A DNA stretch of 64,000 nt, taken from positions 3,348,001-3,412,000 of the forward strand of contig NZ_CP129212.1 in assembly GCF_030413175.1 (NCBI RefSeq). Direction: 5' to 3'. Positions 45,401 to 53,975 of this stretch are shown piece by piece (position 1 is the stretch's first letter; the number at the start of each line of letters is the position of its first letter). Both the position numbers and the translations under genes were made by a program. Below the pieces are notes generated by a model. The model was given only the letters and a program-made list of their open reading frames with translations. It did not search any database and was not told where the DNA came from. The DNA comes from Bradyrhizobium roseum (GTDB lineage Bacteria; Pseudomonadota; Alphaproteobacteria; Rhizobiales; Xanthobacteraceae).

Positions 45401-45591
45401 CTGGCGCATGGGCGAACACGAGCGGCGTCTCGACGCCTACGGCGGCCAATCCCGTGACCACGACCATTGCAAGCGACAGCGACAATCCGAATAAGGCACA
45501 GTTCATCTTGCTGTGGGCACCGTTCGGAAGTCCGATTTTCTCGGTAGCGCCGGGCTGTAACGACAGTTCGGCGGCGGCGACCTTCCGATAA
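42415..45591 (+). CDS. Large exported glycoside-hydrolase-like protein with FCCH-type domains
   Basis: 1058 aa with signal peptide (MRKLLILLACLLVTSGAEA-R). The first 500 residues resemble a carbohydrate-active barrel: the segment around VEYEYCNEVWNF (near 364) matches the NE motif seen in clan-A-type glycoside hydrolases. Two inserted domains of about 60-75 residues (about 398-475 and 582-642; VNGDVISFSIPG, FVNGQVIRCYATTGMTQINN) fit the phage 'E1 FCCH' fold. The C terminus is Gly/Ala/Thr-rich. It may be a tailspike depolymerase or a secreted polysaccharide hydrolase made by the lysogen. Confidence 0.65.
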   Translation: MRKLLILLACLLVTSGAEARPRGVAPTNGFNGGGAQINTNTTSYYYNQKRDLNYWQTGAQQKIVSSLNGTLQGKGAWDALGASSQPYFNSTTGELNVPVQSDVTSYCRGVFTDPLGVPGASPTGVYGPPNVGFSGPQGKWWLGQVWNLEWSGTISTAGTKFTNFGSAGTGGSPGFGAVGSCGANCATVTFGNATSASNFEPCFVIDASNRSDPPRNIKFYRSEHVTQARSADLATSMLNPDWLAQWGTAGKNGIGKIRWMDPIGANLNATTDFSQLAEYTFATYGTTDGITGGGTGKVFSSGYNGAAGPKMGIGPQTICVVSNKVGAHAHFTFPYAFTTAAALSLGHAFNGCMNQGLVVEYEYCNEVWNFGGGFNCFRYARRQAWPPLGPSPPYQQAVTVNSITPGNPTTINVTTNTYVNGDVISFSIPGGNTIATALDNDGTNAKGPFIVGNATGASFTVPVDTTGLLYASGGTVFLADGAATRWAGYRSAQLMDQIYAGYGAANRSRWKGVLGGQLESAAQSLQNALTGAMFFISNESVGTGACAPRKCLQELYDKGMVAPYAGNSAYNGTPVQGIQTGTATPTVNASGHSFVNGQVIRCYATTGMTQINNLTGTVSGVGAGVFTLNINTTGFSPWVIGNGNFCIDNALPKAAEDSIALNISTPATYPTKYSYFAEQMSDATINGTSVSNPSFGYTIQSAGNWRSFASCGVSCMPGIFLRNALKAKSYGLTFDEYEGANASEYLDTIGTYVTVSGNSATAQLFDFKANWQYDAGTATKGPADITAAHIAASQAAGAPFPSTYLEIGGGPAPFSATRYAGDANPAITRMYAQNALGPHVESYTPPAWTATYPGNATNKYTASGACTNCTEGPPAHTVLIGTAATTAIVVVAQQSGSVTQVQCDGVSSTTPVIANATSFRVSIFVLSLNAGANARTCQMTTSGAGGAPRTFYVATVAGLLSTTPVSAIASNPNGTFTAGYTGGNLMVAASACGLASGAWANTSGVSTPTAANPVTTTIASDSDNPNKAQFILLWAPFGSPIFSVAPGCNDSSAAATFR

Positions 45592-45593
45592 CT

Positions 45594-46328
45594 TCAGCGC
45601 GAATTCTTCAGTACGAACGCGGCATCAAAGCGCCGCAAGCGCGGCCCTGAGGAAAGCGTATCCTCTGACTGATCATAGAAACCGAACAGTCGATAGCCGA
45701 AGCGGTGCAGGTAGTCCGAAAATTCAAACAGGGACGTGTGATAGTTGCTGTCCGGATCAAGTGCGACCTCGGCCTTGATCACGCCAATGGCGCCTGCCGT
45801 AAGCAGCCTGGTCGCTCCGCGAAGGGCCTGCATCTCGTAGCCCTCGGTATCGATCTTCATGATGTCGATTCTTGCGATGGCGTTTTGGCGGCAATAGTCG
45901 TCCAGCGTCACGAGATCGATGGCCTCGGTCGTACCGCCGGGCGCGGTATGCGCCACGCTGGCCATCGATGGGTGGGCGGGATCCATCGACAGTGACGCGG
46001 ACGAGTTGCTGTCGGCTATCCCTAGCTGGACGAATTGGACGTTGGAGGTTCCGACCAGGTTAGCCCTCATCCGGTGAAAGTTTTCGGTGCTAGGCTCGAA
46101 CGCATAGATCTTCGCCTCGGGGAACGCGTCGGAGAATTCCAGCGCGGTCATGCCGATGTGCGCTCCGACGTCGAAGATGACGCGGGGAGATAGGTGTAGG
46201 CGAGACCGGACTTCAGTGATGAAGTCGGTGCCGAATGAAGGGCGCGGCGAGCGCTTTGCGTTTCGCATCGCTCGGCCAACCGCTTGACGGGTCGCTGGGG
46301 GTACGAATGCCTTTAAAGCTTTCAGCAT
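45594..46328 (-). CDS. FkbM-family methyltransferase
   Basis: 244 aa. VIFDVGAHIGMTALEFSDAFPEAKIYAFEPSTENFHRMRANL is the FkbM SAM-binding region; IDIMKIDTEGYEMQALRGA the second signature. FkbM enzymes O-methylate sugars or polyketides. On the opposite strand inside the late block, two bases from the end of the exported hydrolase gene, it looks like a lysogenic-conversion gene; methylation of a surface glycan that blocks adsorption of related phages is a reasonable but untested proposal. The ribosome site is weak. Confidence 0.85.
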   Translation of the reverse strand: MLKALKAFVPPATRQAVGRAMRNAKRSPRPSFGTDFITEVRSRLHLSPRVIFDVGAHIGMTALEFSDAFPEAKIYAFEPSTENFHRMRANLVGTSNVQFVQLGIADSNSSASLSMDPAHPSMASVAHTAPGGTTEAIDLVTLDDYCRQNAIARIDIMKIDTEGYEMQALRGATRLLTAGAIGVIKAEVALDPDSNYHTSLFEFSDYLHRFGYRLFGFYDQSEDTLSSGPRLRRFDAAFVLKNSR

Positions 46329-46467
46329 CCAGCAACGCTATCCGAAGTTGCCGTTTCCATCTAGGTCTTGACAACCGAAGGTAGGCGCAATCAGCGGTAG
46401 GATCTAGCACCAGATACCCGCTTTCTACAGAAGCCAATGGCCCCGGCCGCGAGCCCGCCCAGCGGTC

Positions 46468-47352
46468 CTAATCAGTTGGAAAGCCCGGCACCTCGATGAT
46501 CCTGAAGGCCAAATGGTCCATATACTGCCTGGATTCTGCAGTTGGAGCGCTGCCGTCCTTGAAAAATCGACGCGTGGGGATGAGCAGCGGAGATCCGTGG
46601 ACGACATCAAGATTGCTCAAATGAAACTGTCGCAACTCTGCGTCCAGCTTTTCGCGCTCCACTTGGAAGTCCTGGATGAACTGCTCCGTTGTCGCGCCTT
46701 CATCGAGAGGTTCAGTCGGGTCAGCGGGTTTAACAGTTCGGACGTGCCCAGTTAGCGAAGTGTGGTGCGATGGCAACGACACGAACGTCCAAACCACTAT
46801 CAGCTTTACCTTTCCCGTCAGCAACTCGATGGCGTTGGAATCGTCTAAGCCTGATAAGTCCAGTCGATTGTCGGGGTGGGTGGCCAGCACCGAATAGATT
46901 GGCGTGAAGTGATCGCAATCGATTGTCCCGAGGTTCACCTGCTCGACGTTTGGCGGAGGGGGCTCAAAGCGATCGGACCGCAAATCAGAGCACCTGCGCA
47001 CAAAAAGCAAAGCGAATTTGCCGTCGTTCCTTTTTACGGCGTGGGTAACATGGGTGGTGTCAACCTTTTTACCGTCCTTCGAGCCGTCCTCGTAGACGAC
47101 CGTGTGATGGATGGAGTTGATACCGCGTGGACTATTTTTACTTGGATGAACCGAGTAATGTTGCTCTCGAACTTCGAGCCCGATCATTAGGCCAGCCACG
47201 CCACCCAGGCCCGGTAACCGCGAGCGCCGATCGCTTCTGAGCGGGATGGTGATCTCGCCGTTCCGCTGGTTTTCGCGGACCGTGAAAATGCTTCGGTCCT
47301 TTCCAGCGGCATTGAAGCAGAAATGCACTGTGCGAAGTTTTTTCTTGCTCAT
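46468..47352 (-). CDS. Orphan 294-aa protein in a cargo position
   Basis: Starts MSKKKLRTVHFCFNAAGKDR with GGAG 9 bases upstream. A mixed alpha/beta pattern with basic N-terminal half (RRSRLPGLGGVAGLMIGLEVRE), and LDLSGLDDSNAIELLTGKVKLIVVWTFVSLPS near the middle. No transmembrane segment, no recognised fold. It lies upstream of the FkbM gene on the same (opposite) strand, and its base composition is visibly less GC-rich than the structural genes, in line with separate acquisition. Function unknown. Confidence 0.7.
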   Translation of the reverse strand: MSKKKLRTVHFCFNAAGKDRSIFTVRENQRNGEITIPLRSDRRSRLPGLGGVAGLMIGLEVREQHYSVHPSKNSPRGINSIHHTVVYEDGSKDGKKVDTTHVTHAVKRNDGKFALLFVRRCSDLRSDRFEPPPPNVEQVNLGTIDCDHFTPIYSVLATHPDNRLDLSGLDDSNAIELLTGKVKLIVVWTFVSLPSHHTSLTGHVRTVKPADPTEPLDEGATTEQFIQDFQVEREKLDAELRQFHLSNLDVVHGSPLLIPTRRFFKDGSAPTAESRQYMDHLAFRIIEVPGFPTD

Positions 47353-47385
47353 GCAAAACTCCAGCTGCACTTCCTCGAGGTTAGC

Positions 47386-47730
47386 ATGTCCTACGCTGAC
47401 AATTACCGATTGATCGACTTTTCCCGGGAAATCACAGCGCCTCCGAAGCGCCAGCGGCTGCCGCCGGCTCGCTCGGACCTGCCGTGCCCGCGGCTGGCGT
47501 CGGACGTCATGGCGCCGGTGCAGTCGCAGCTCGACGGCCGGATTTACGATTCGAAGTCGGCGTTGCGGGCGACGTACCGCGCCGCCGGCGTCATCGAGGT
47601 CGGCAACGATCCGGCGCGGCTGCGGCCGTTTAAGCGCAAGCCGATCGACGAGAAGGCGGTGAACGAAAGCGTCGAGAAGGCCGCGGCGCGGGTCGAGCGC
47701 GGCGAGCGGAATTTGTTTCCCGGCAAATAG
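47386..47730 (+). CDS. Hypothetical phage protein before the scaffold gene
   Basis: 114 aa from MSYADNYRLIDFSREI with GAGG upstream. A basic Pro-rich middle (PPKRQRLPPARSDLPCPR) and IYDSKSALRATYRAAGVIEVGNDP, which resembles small virion-assembly proteins of podoviruses. Family not recognised. Confidence 0.55.
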   Translation: MSYADNYRLIDFSREITAPPKRQRLPPARSDLPCPRLASDVMAPVQSQLDGRIYDSKSALRATYRAAGVIEVGNDPARLRPFKRKPIDEKAVNESVEKAAARVERGERNLFPGK

Positions 47731-47784
47731 CCGGCCGCGGCGAGCGGGTTTCTCGCCAAGCACCCTCTCAGACAGGAAAATCCC

Positions 47785-49029
47785 ATGACCGACGCTTCTG
47801 GCGCCGCGCCCGCGGCTGCGCCCGTTTCCGATGCCCTGCCGGTTGGCAACGACGCCATCTCGGCGCCGAACCCGATCAACAACGACGGCGGGCCGGCCAA
47901 TGTCGATCCAGCGCCGCAGCCGGCCGGGAAGGGTGTCTCGATCGACGACGCGCTCGATCGCGCGGCCGCCAAGGTTGACGCGAAGGACAAGGGCGCGCCG
48001 GCGGGCAAGGACGCCAAAGAGGCAGCCAAGGATCCGGCCAAGGGCGCCGACCTGGTGCGGGACGACAAGACAGGGAAATTCGCGCCGAAGGATCCCGCGG
48101 CCGCGAAGGACGGCAAGGATGCCGCCGCGGCGCCGCCGGCGAAACCCGCGGTCGATCCGGCCGCCAAGCAGGCGGTTGCGGATCCCGCTGCGAAGCCGGC
48201 GGCCGCGGCTGATCCAAGCGCACCCAAACATGCCGCGCCGGCGCGGTTTTCCGAGGACGCGAAGGCGGTGTGGGACACCGCGCCCGAGCCGCTCAGGGCC
48301 GAAGTGGCGCGGATGGAGCGCGAGCTCACGGCCGGCCTCGAGAAGCACAAGGCGAGTGCTGCGAAGTTCGAGACGATCAAAGAGTTCGACGAGATGGCGG
48401 CGCGCGGCGGTACCGACCTGAAAACCGCGCTGACCAAGTACACCCAGATGGAAGGGTTGCTGCGGCAGAACCCGCTGAAGGGCCTCGAGGCGGTCTGCGA
48501 GAACATCGGCGTGTCGCTGAAGGACGTCGCGCGCATCGTGCTCGAGCAGCCAGCCGACCAGGCGCAGTCCCAGGCCGACGCCACGATCCGCGACCTGAAG
48601 GGCAAGATCGCCCAGCTCGAGGAGAAGGTCGGTGGCGTCACCCAGCATTTCCAGAAGCAGAGCGAAGACGCGCTACAGGAGCACATCGGCAAGTGGGCCG
48701 AGAGCCGCCAGCATTATTTTGAAATCATCGCCCCGCATGTTGCTGCAGAGATGCAGGACGGGGCGGTCGATCTCGACGACGCCGAGGCGCGGGTGTTTCA
48801 GAAGCACCCGGCGCTCGCGGTGCTCGCGAAACAGGGCGCGAAACCTGCGCCCGATCCTGTTCCAGATCCTGCGGCCTCAACCGCCGCGGATCCCGACCTC
48901 GAGGCTCAGACCCTCAAGGGCAAGAAGTCCATCACCGGTGCTCCAAGTCCAGGCTCAAACCCTGCCGCGAAGAAGCGCTCCAAATCCATCGACGAAGCCA
49001 TCGACGCCGCGTTCGCCGCGGCGGGCTGA
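47785..49029 (+). CDS. Scaffolding protein
   Basis: 414 aa, Ala/Lys/Asp/Pro-rich and largely disordered for 165 residues, then helical coiled coil (AEVARMERELTAGLEKHKASAAKFETIKEFDEM, DLKGKIAQLEEKVGGVTQHFQKQSE) and a basic C terminus (KKRSKSIDEAIDAAFAAAG) that would bind the coat protein. Position directly before the coat gene and composition are those of P22 gp8-like scaffolds. It guides prohead assembly and then leaves. Confidence 0.8.
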   Translation: MTDASGAAPAAAPVSDALPVGNDAISAPNPINNDGGPANVDPAPQPAGKGVSIDDALDRAAAKVDAKDKGAPAGKDAKEAAKDPAKGADLVRDDKTGKFAPKDPAAAKDGKDAAAAPPAKPAVDPAAKQAVADPAAKPAAAADPSAPKHAAPARFSEDAKAVWDTAPEPLRAEVARMERELTAGLEKHKASAAKFETIKEFDEMAARGGTDLKTALTKYTQMEGLLRQNPLKGLEAVCENIGVSLKDVARIVLEQPADQAQSQADATIRDLKGKIAQLEEKVGGVTQHFQKQSEDALQEHIGKWAESRQHYFEIIAPHVAAEMQDGAVDLDDAEARVFQKHPALAVLAKQGAKPAPDPVPDPAASTAADPDLEAQTLKGKKSITGAPSPGSNPAAKKRSKSIDEAIDAAFAAAG

Positions 49030-49049
49030 GTCTTTTCCATCAGGAGGGC

Positions 49050-50069
49050 ATGATGCCCCTTACCGCAGTCGAGAAGAACCAGGAGATCCTGTCTCTCGCG
49101 CTCGAGGATCGCTCCGCGGGCTACCAGGACCTGGTCTCAAACTCCAACGCCGCCCTGGCGGTGCTGAAGCGCAAAGGCCTGTGGGAGACCTATTCCGGTC
49201 CCCGCATCCGTCAGACGCTGCTCTACAACAAGACCGGCTCCGCGGTCTGGTACAACGGGTTCGACTTCCTCAACCCGCGCCCGGCCGAGCTGTTCAACGA
49301 CGCCGAATTCACCCCGAAGATGCTCGCGGTGGCCGTCGTGATGTCGAACGAGGAAATCCTCAACAACCAGGGCACCGCGCAGCTCAAGAACGTCATGAAG
49401 TCGCATATCAAGGCGGCCGAAATGGAGCTCGAGGACGTCACCGACGCCTCGATTCACTCCAACGGTTCGGGCTTCGGTGGCAAGGAACTCGGCGGTTTGC
49501 AGCTCGCGATTCCGACGATCACCAATACCGGCACCTATGGCGGTATCGATCGCGCGTCGAATGCGATCTGGCGGACGTCATCGTTCGATGCGCATACCTT
49601 CGCGCCCGACATCGGCACGCAGGTTACCGCGACCACGGTGCGCCCGATGTTCAACCGCATCATGACGCAGCGCTCCCGCAACAAGCGCGGCGCCGATCTG
49701 CTGTTGTGCTCGCGCCAGCATTATGAGGCGTACGACGCGGCCACGGTGGCGATCCAGCGCATCAACGACGAGACCCAGCTCGGCAAGCTCGGCTTCCAGA
49801 CGCTGAAGTACTTTGGCGGCGGACGCACGGCCGAGATCGTCCAGGACGGCGGCATCGGCTCCAACATGCCGGACAACGCGACCTACGGTCTCGACACCGA
49901 CAGCTTGCGCATGCGCTACCATCCCGAGCGCAACTTCTCGAAGATCGGCTCTTCCATGATGCCGATCAACCAGGACGCGGTCGTGCAGTACATCGGGCTC
50001 ATGGGCGAACTGACCATGGAAAACCCGCTGTTCAACTGGAAGCTCTACGACAGCAACCCGGCGGCCTGA
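49050..50069 (+). CDS. Major capsid (coat) protein
   Basis: 339 aa. HK97-fold features: an N-terminal arm, the long spine-helix region (AEMELEDVTDASIHSNGSGFGGKELGGLQLAIP) and conserved C-terminal PLFNWKLYDSN. Strong ribosome site (GGAGGG) and high-quality coding bias match a highly expressed structural gene. It follows the scaffold gene directly, as in P22-like phages. Confidence 0.88.
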   Translation: MMPLTAVEKNQEILSLALEDRSAGYQDLVSNSNAALAVLKRKGLWETYSGPRIRQTLLYNKTGSAVWYNGFDFLNPRPAELFNDAEFTPKMLAVAVVMSNEEILNNQGTAQLKNVMKSHIKAAEMELEDVTDASIHSNGSGFGGKELGGLQLAIPTITNTGTYGGIDRASNAIWRTSSFDAHTFAPDIGTQVTATTVRPMFNRIMTQRSRNKRGADLLLCSRQHYEAYDAATVAIQRINDETQLGKLGFQTLKYFGGGRTAEIVQDGGIGSNMPDNATYGLDTDSLRMRYHPERNFSKIGSSMMPINQDAVVQYIGLMGELTMENPLFNWKLYDSNPAA

Positions 50070-50164
50070 TCGGCCCCTCCATCCAGCCTTAACCCGACAG
50101 CCTCTGGCAGCCGCGTACGCGCGGCCGCCTTGCGCTGCCTCACATCCAAACGAAGGAGGGCCTC

Positions 50165-50668
50165 ATGGCCTTTGTACCCATGTCCCACGCGATCGGCATG
50201 CCGCCGATCGACCAGACGCTTCCCGCATTCACCGGAGCCGGCCGCTCCGCTCCCTGGAAGATCGGCGACATCATCAAGGCGGTCGACCCCGTGCTCGGCG
50301 TCGGCGAATTCATCTACCTGCAAGGCCTGGCGTCGACCGCGGTCAGCGAGATGGTGATCTACGACCACAACGCCGGCACCACCAAGCGGGCGGTGGCCGG
50401 CGATCGCGGCCCATGCGCGTTCGCCATGAGCGCCAACGTCGCCAGCCAGTTCGGCTGGTACCAGATCACGGGCCTGGCCAGGGTCAAGGCGGGCACCGTG
50501 GCGGCGAACGGTGCGCTCTACGCGACCGCAACCCCCGGCACCGTCGATGACGCCGTGGTCGCCGGCGACAAGGTCGACGGCGCGCGCTTCAAGACCGCCG
50601 ACGGCACGCCGGCGGCGGGCTTCGCCTACGCCATGCTCGATCGGCCCGCGCTGAACGGCAACGGCTAA
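50165..50668 (+). CDS. Capsid-associated (decoration-like) protein
   Basis: 167 aa, Gly/Ala/Val-rich beta pattern (GEFIYLQGLASTAVSEMVIYDHNAG, ARVKAGTVAANGALYATATPGTVDD) typical of small head decoration or fibre proteins next to the coat gene. GGAGGG precedes the ATG. The specific role is inferred from position. Confidence 0.65.
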   Translation: MAFVPMSHAIGMPPIDQTLPAFTGAGRSAPWKIGDIIKAVDPVLGVGEFIYLQGLASTAVSEMVIYDHNAGTTKRAVAGDRGPCAFAMSANVASQFGWYQITGLARVKAGTVAANGALYATATPGTVDDAVVAGDKVDGARFKTADGTPAAGFAYAMLDRPALNGNG

Positions 50669-50755
50669 CCGAGCGGCCGCCGCGGCTGTGCCCCTGGCCG
50701 CGGCGGCCACCCTTCCATTTCCCCTTTGCATTCCCTCAGACGGAGGAGATCCACC

Positions 50756-51658
50756 ATGCCCAGGATTGAAAAGCTCGCGACCGATAACCTGACGGTCGCC
50801 ACGTTCTCGAATTTGTCGATCAAGGATGACGCCGCCAGCAAGACGGCTGGCCGACCGATCTACAACGACGTGCCGGTCTGCACGCTCAAGTTTTCCGCGA
50901 ACAAGCAGACCGTCGGCGTGTTTCCCGCCCACGAGATTTTCCGCTGGCATGACGATCCCGAAAGCGGCGAGCGTACGCCGCTGACCTACGCGCTGGCATT
51001 CCCGGACCAGTACCGCGCCTTCATGAACGGCGAGGCGCAGTTCGCTTCGGGCACGCCGCTTTCCGAGCTGCCGTTCATCACCCAGGGCAAGCGCCTCGAG
51101 CTCAAGGCGATCAACATCCACACCGCTGAAGCGCTGGCCGTGATCGACGGCAACGCGCTGAAGATGCTGGGCCTGGGCGGCCGCGCGCTGAAGGAACAGG
51201 CGCAGGCCTATCTCGACACGGCGGCCGGTACCGCCGACGTCACCGCGATCGCGGCCGAGAATGCCGATCTGAAGGCGCGCCTGGCCGCGCTCGAGGCGAG
51301 GATCTCCGGCGCGCCGGCGGGCGAGACCATGGCGATCCCGGCCGCTGCCGCTGCGGCCGACGACCAGTCGCCGTTCTTCATCATGGAGCCGGAAGACATC
51401 CGCAACTGGCTGGTCGAGACCACCGGCAAGACGCCGGCGGAGGGCCTCAACCATCCGGCGCTGGTGAAACTCGCCGACCAGGTCAACGCGGCGCTGGCGG
51501 CCAAGGCTTCCGGCCTCGATCGGCCGCTCGACGATCTCAGCGACGACGAGCTGCGCGAGCACATCAAGGCGAAGTCCGGCAAGGCGCCGGCGCACAATGC
51601 CGGCCGAGCATCGCTGCTGGCTCGCGCGGCCGAGCTGGGCAACCTGGCCGCGGCATGA
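50756..51658 (+). CDS. Virion-associated protein with C-terminal helical domain
   Basis: 300 aa from MPRIEKLATDN, preceded by GGAGGAG. The N-terminal half is beta-rich (VCTLKFSANKQTVGVFPAHEIFRW); a coiled coil (IAAENADLKARLAALEARI) links to a helical end with LSDDELREHIKAKSGKAPAHNAGRASLLARA, similar to Rho/SAP-type motif ends seen in head-completion proteins. Family not assigned. Its stop overlaps the next start (ATGA). Confidence 0.6.
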   Translation: MPRIEKLATDNLTVATFSNLSIKDDAASKTAGRPIYNDVPVCTLKFSANKQTVGVFPAHEIFRWHDDPESGERTPLTYALAFPDQYRAFMNGEAQFASGTPLSELPFITQGKRLELKAINIHTAEALAVIDGNALKMLGLGGRALKEQAQAYLDTAAGTADVTAIAAENADLKARLAALEARISGAPAGETMAIPAAAAAADDQSPFFIMEPEDIRNWLVETTGKTPAEGLNHPALVKLADQVNAALAAKASGLDRPLDDLSDDELREHIKAKSGKAPAHNAGRASLLARAAELGNLAAA

Positions 51659-52356
51659 CCGTTCTCGCCGCCGCGCAAGCCGCCGGACAATTGCTGCTGG
51701 GCCGCAAGCCCGGCAGCCTGTTCGGGTCCGACCCGTTTGGGCTCGAGCTCGGCGTGCTGGCCAACGAGGCGGCGCTGGCGATCGCGGAATATCACGACTG
51801 GCAGAAGCTGAAGATCCTCAAGACCGAACCGGGCAACGGGGTCGCAATCGCGTTCAATCTGCCGACCGACTACGGCCGCATGCTCAAGAAGCCGGTGATT
51901 CACTCCTCGACCTGGCGCAATGCGAACTACCGCCAGGCACGTGACGAGGACGAGTGGATCTATCTGCAGGACACCAATATTTCCGGCACCCCCGGCGTGT
52001 GGATCATGCTGGGCGGCCAGCTGCAGATCTTCCCGCCGATGCCGGCGAGCGAGAACGCGCGCTACTACTACATTTCGAACAAGCTGGTCGCGACGTCGGA
52101 CGGCGCGGCCGGCAGCAAGGCGAGTTTCACGGCCGACGGCGACGCGTTCGTGCTGTCGGAGCGCCTGCTCAAGCTGGCGCTGATGTGGCGCTGGCGATCG
52201 CTGAAGCGGATGGAATATTCCGAGGATCTCACCAACTACGAGATTGCGCTCGCCGAAGAGGTCACCAAGGACCGGCCGCGGCCGCCTTTGGTGGCCGGCC
52301 GGCAGCGGGTGCCGACCGAGGCGTCCATGGCCTATCCCGGGACGATCGTGCCCTGA
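51655..52356 (+). CDS. Head-to-tail connector / tail accessory factor (P22 gp4-like)
   Basis: 233 aa. N-terminal helices (ELGVLANEAALAIAEYHDWQKLKIL), then a beta insertion (IYLQDTNISGTPGVWIMLGGQLQIFPPMPA, YYYISNKLVA) and long C-terminal helix with RLLKLALMWRWRSLKRMEYSEDLTNYEIALAEE. This is the pattern of the connector family beneath podoviral portals. The next start shares its stop (TGATG). Confidence 0.72.
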   Translation: MTVLAAAQAAGQLLLGRKPGSLFGSDPFGLELGVLANEAALAIAEYHDWQKLKILKTEPGNGVAIAFNLPTDYGRMLKKPVIHSSTWRNANYRQARDEDEWIYLQDTNISGTPGVWIMLGGQLQIFPPMPASENARYYYISNKLVATSDGAAGSKASFTADGDAFVLSERLLKLALMWRWRSLKRMEYSEDLTNYEIALAEEVTKDRPRPPLVAGRQRVPTEASMAYPGTIVP

Positions 52357-53975
52357 TGCGCCGCCCCGCGCAGCTCCGAAAACCTGCCGCGATCTCGGCG
52401 CCGACGCCGAAGACCGCCAAGCCCGCCACGTTCCCGGCGCCGGTGGGCGGCTGGATCAAGAACGCGGCGCTCGCAACGCCCGGCGCGCGATTGCCCGACG
52501 GCAGCAAGGTCAACGGCGCCTACATCCTCGACAACTGGTTTCCGACCACCACGGCTGTGCGCATGCGCGGCGGCTCGCAGGTGTTTGCCACGCTCGGCGA
52601 CGGCAGCCGCGACGTCGTCGCGATGTTCGCCTACGTCAACGGCAACAACAAGAAGCTGTTCGGCGCGACCTCGAATGCGATCTACGACGCGACATCAGGC
52701 GGCGCGATCGCGTCCGCGGCGGTTGGCAGCCAGACCGGCGGCGCCTGGTCGGCGGTGCAGTTCGCCACCTCCGGCGGCGTCTTCATCCGCGCGGTGAACG
52801 GCGCCGACCCGCCTCAGGTCTATGACGGCGCCAGCTGGTCGACCTCGCCGGCGATCACCGGCTCGGGCCTGACGCCGTCGACACTGTCGAATGTCTGGGT
52901 GCACCAAAAGCGCCTGTTCTTCATCCAGAAGGATACGCTCAACGCTTGGTACCTGCCGGCCGACGCGATCGGCGGCGTCGCGGTGGTGTTCCCGCTCGGC
53001 GGCGTGTTCAAGCTCGGCGGCGCGCTGCTGTTCGGGGCGACCTGGTCGATCGAGAGCGGTAGCGGCCTGACCGAGCTATGCGTGTTCGTCACCACCGAAG
53101 GCGAAGCCGCCATCTACCAGGGCACGGATCCGGCTTCGGCCTCGACCTTTTCCAAGGTCGGCGTCTACCGGATCGGCAAGCCGCTCGGGCCCAACGCGCT
53201 GATTAGCGCCGGTGGCGACCTCGCGATCGCGACCAATATCGGTCTGGTTCCGCTGTCGCAGGCCGTGCAGCGCGATTTCGCGGCGCTGTCGCCGATCGCG
53301 ATCTCCTACAAGATCGAGGAAGGCTGGAACGACGCCGTCGCCGACCGCATTTCGTCGGGCTGGAGCTGCGCGGTGTGGCCGACCAAGCAGCTGGTGCTGG
53401 TCGCACCCGCCGAGAGCAGCGCCGGCGAGCGGCCGGTGATGTTCGCCACCAACGCCCGCACCGGAAGCTGGGGCAGGGCGATCGGGTGGAACGGCCGCTG
53501 CCTGCAGCTGTTCGGTGACCGGATGTTCTTCGGCTCGACCGGCGGCAAGATTATCGAGGCCGAGGTCACTGGTGCCGACCAGGGCATGCCCTACACGTCG
53601 ACCTGCGTCTGGCTGTTCGATCCCCTGAAGGCCGCGGCTTCCCTGAAGACCTGTCTCCTGATGCGGGCGGTGATCCGCAGCGTAGCGCATATCCTTCCGC
53701 AGCTGTCGCTGCAGGCCGATTACGTGCTCAGCCTGCCGACGGCGCCCGACGACGCCGGCCTGCCGACCGGCAGCGTCTGGGGCACCGGCACCTGGGGCGT
53801 CAGCCTGTGGGGCGGCACCATCGAGCTTTCTGTGTTCAAGGATTGGCAGTCGGTCGGCGGCGCCGGCTATTCGATCGCGCCGGCGGTGCAGATCACGTCC
53901 GGCTCGATCGTGTCGCCGAAGGTCGAGCTGGTGCAGGTCGACATGACCTATGACCAGGGCGATATCGTTTCGTGA
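52356..53975 (+). CDS. Tail stabilisation protein (P22 gp10-like, beta-propeller)
   Basis: 539 aa. After a Pro-rich start, GGWIKNAALATPGARLPDGSKVNGAYILDNWFPTTTAVRMRGGSQ is the conserved opening of podoviral tail-hub proteins, followed by repeated beta blades (KKLFGATSNAIYDATSGG, FIRAVNGADPPQVYDGASW, NLVWVHQKRLFFIQ-type). It would sit below the connector and plug the head. Start fixed by the TGATG overlap. Confidence 0.72.
   Translation: MRRPAQLRKPAAISAPTPKTAKPATFPAPVGGWIKNAALATPGARLPDGSKVNGAYILDNWFPTTTAVRMRGGSQVFATLGDGSRDVVAMFAYVNGNNKKLFGATSNAIYDATSGGAIASAAVGSQTGGAWSAVQFATSGGVFIRAVNGADPPQVYDGASWSTSPAITGSGLTPSTLSNVWVHQKRLFFIQKDTLNAWYLPADAIGGVAVVFPLGGVFKLGGALLFGATWSIESGSGLTELCVFVTTEGEAAIYQGTDPASASTFSKVGVYRIGKPLGPNALISAGGDLAIATNIGLVPLSQAVQRDFAALSPIAISYKIEEGWNDAVADRISSGWSCAVWPTKQLVLVAPAESSAGERPVMFATNARTGSWGRAIGWNGRCLQLFGDRMFFGSTGGKIIEAEVTGADQGMPYTSTCVWLFDPLKAAASLKTCLLMRAVIRSVAHILPQLSLQADYVLSLPTAPDDAGLPTGSVWGTGTWGVSLWGGTIELSVFKDWQSVGGAGYSIAPAVQITSGSIVSPKVELVQVDMTYDQGDIVS

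Noticed and set aside
46213..46437. 75-codon leftward frame upstream of the FkbM gene
   Set aside because: It overlaps the FkbM N terminus out of frame, lacks a ribosome site and has no protein-like features.
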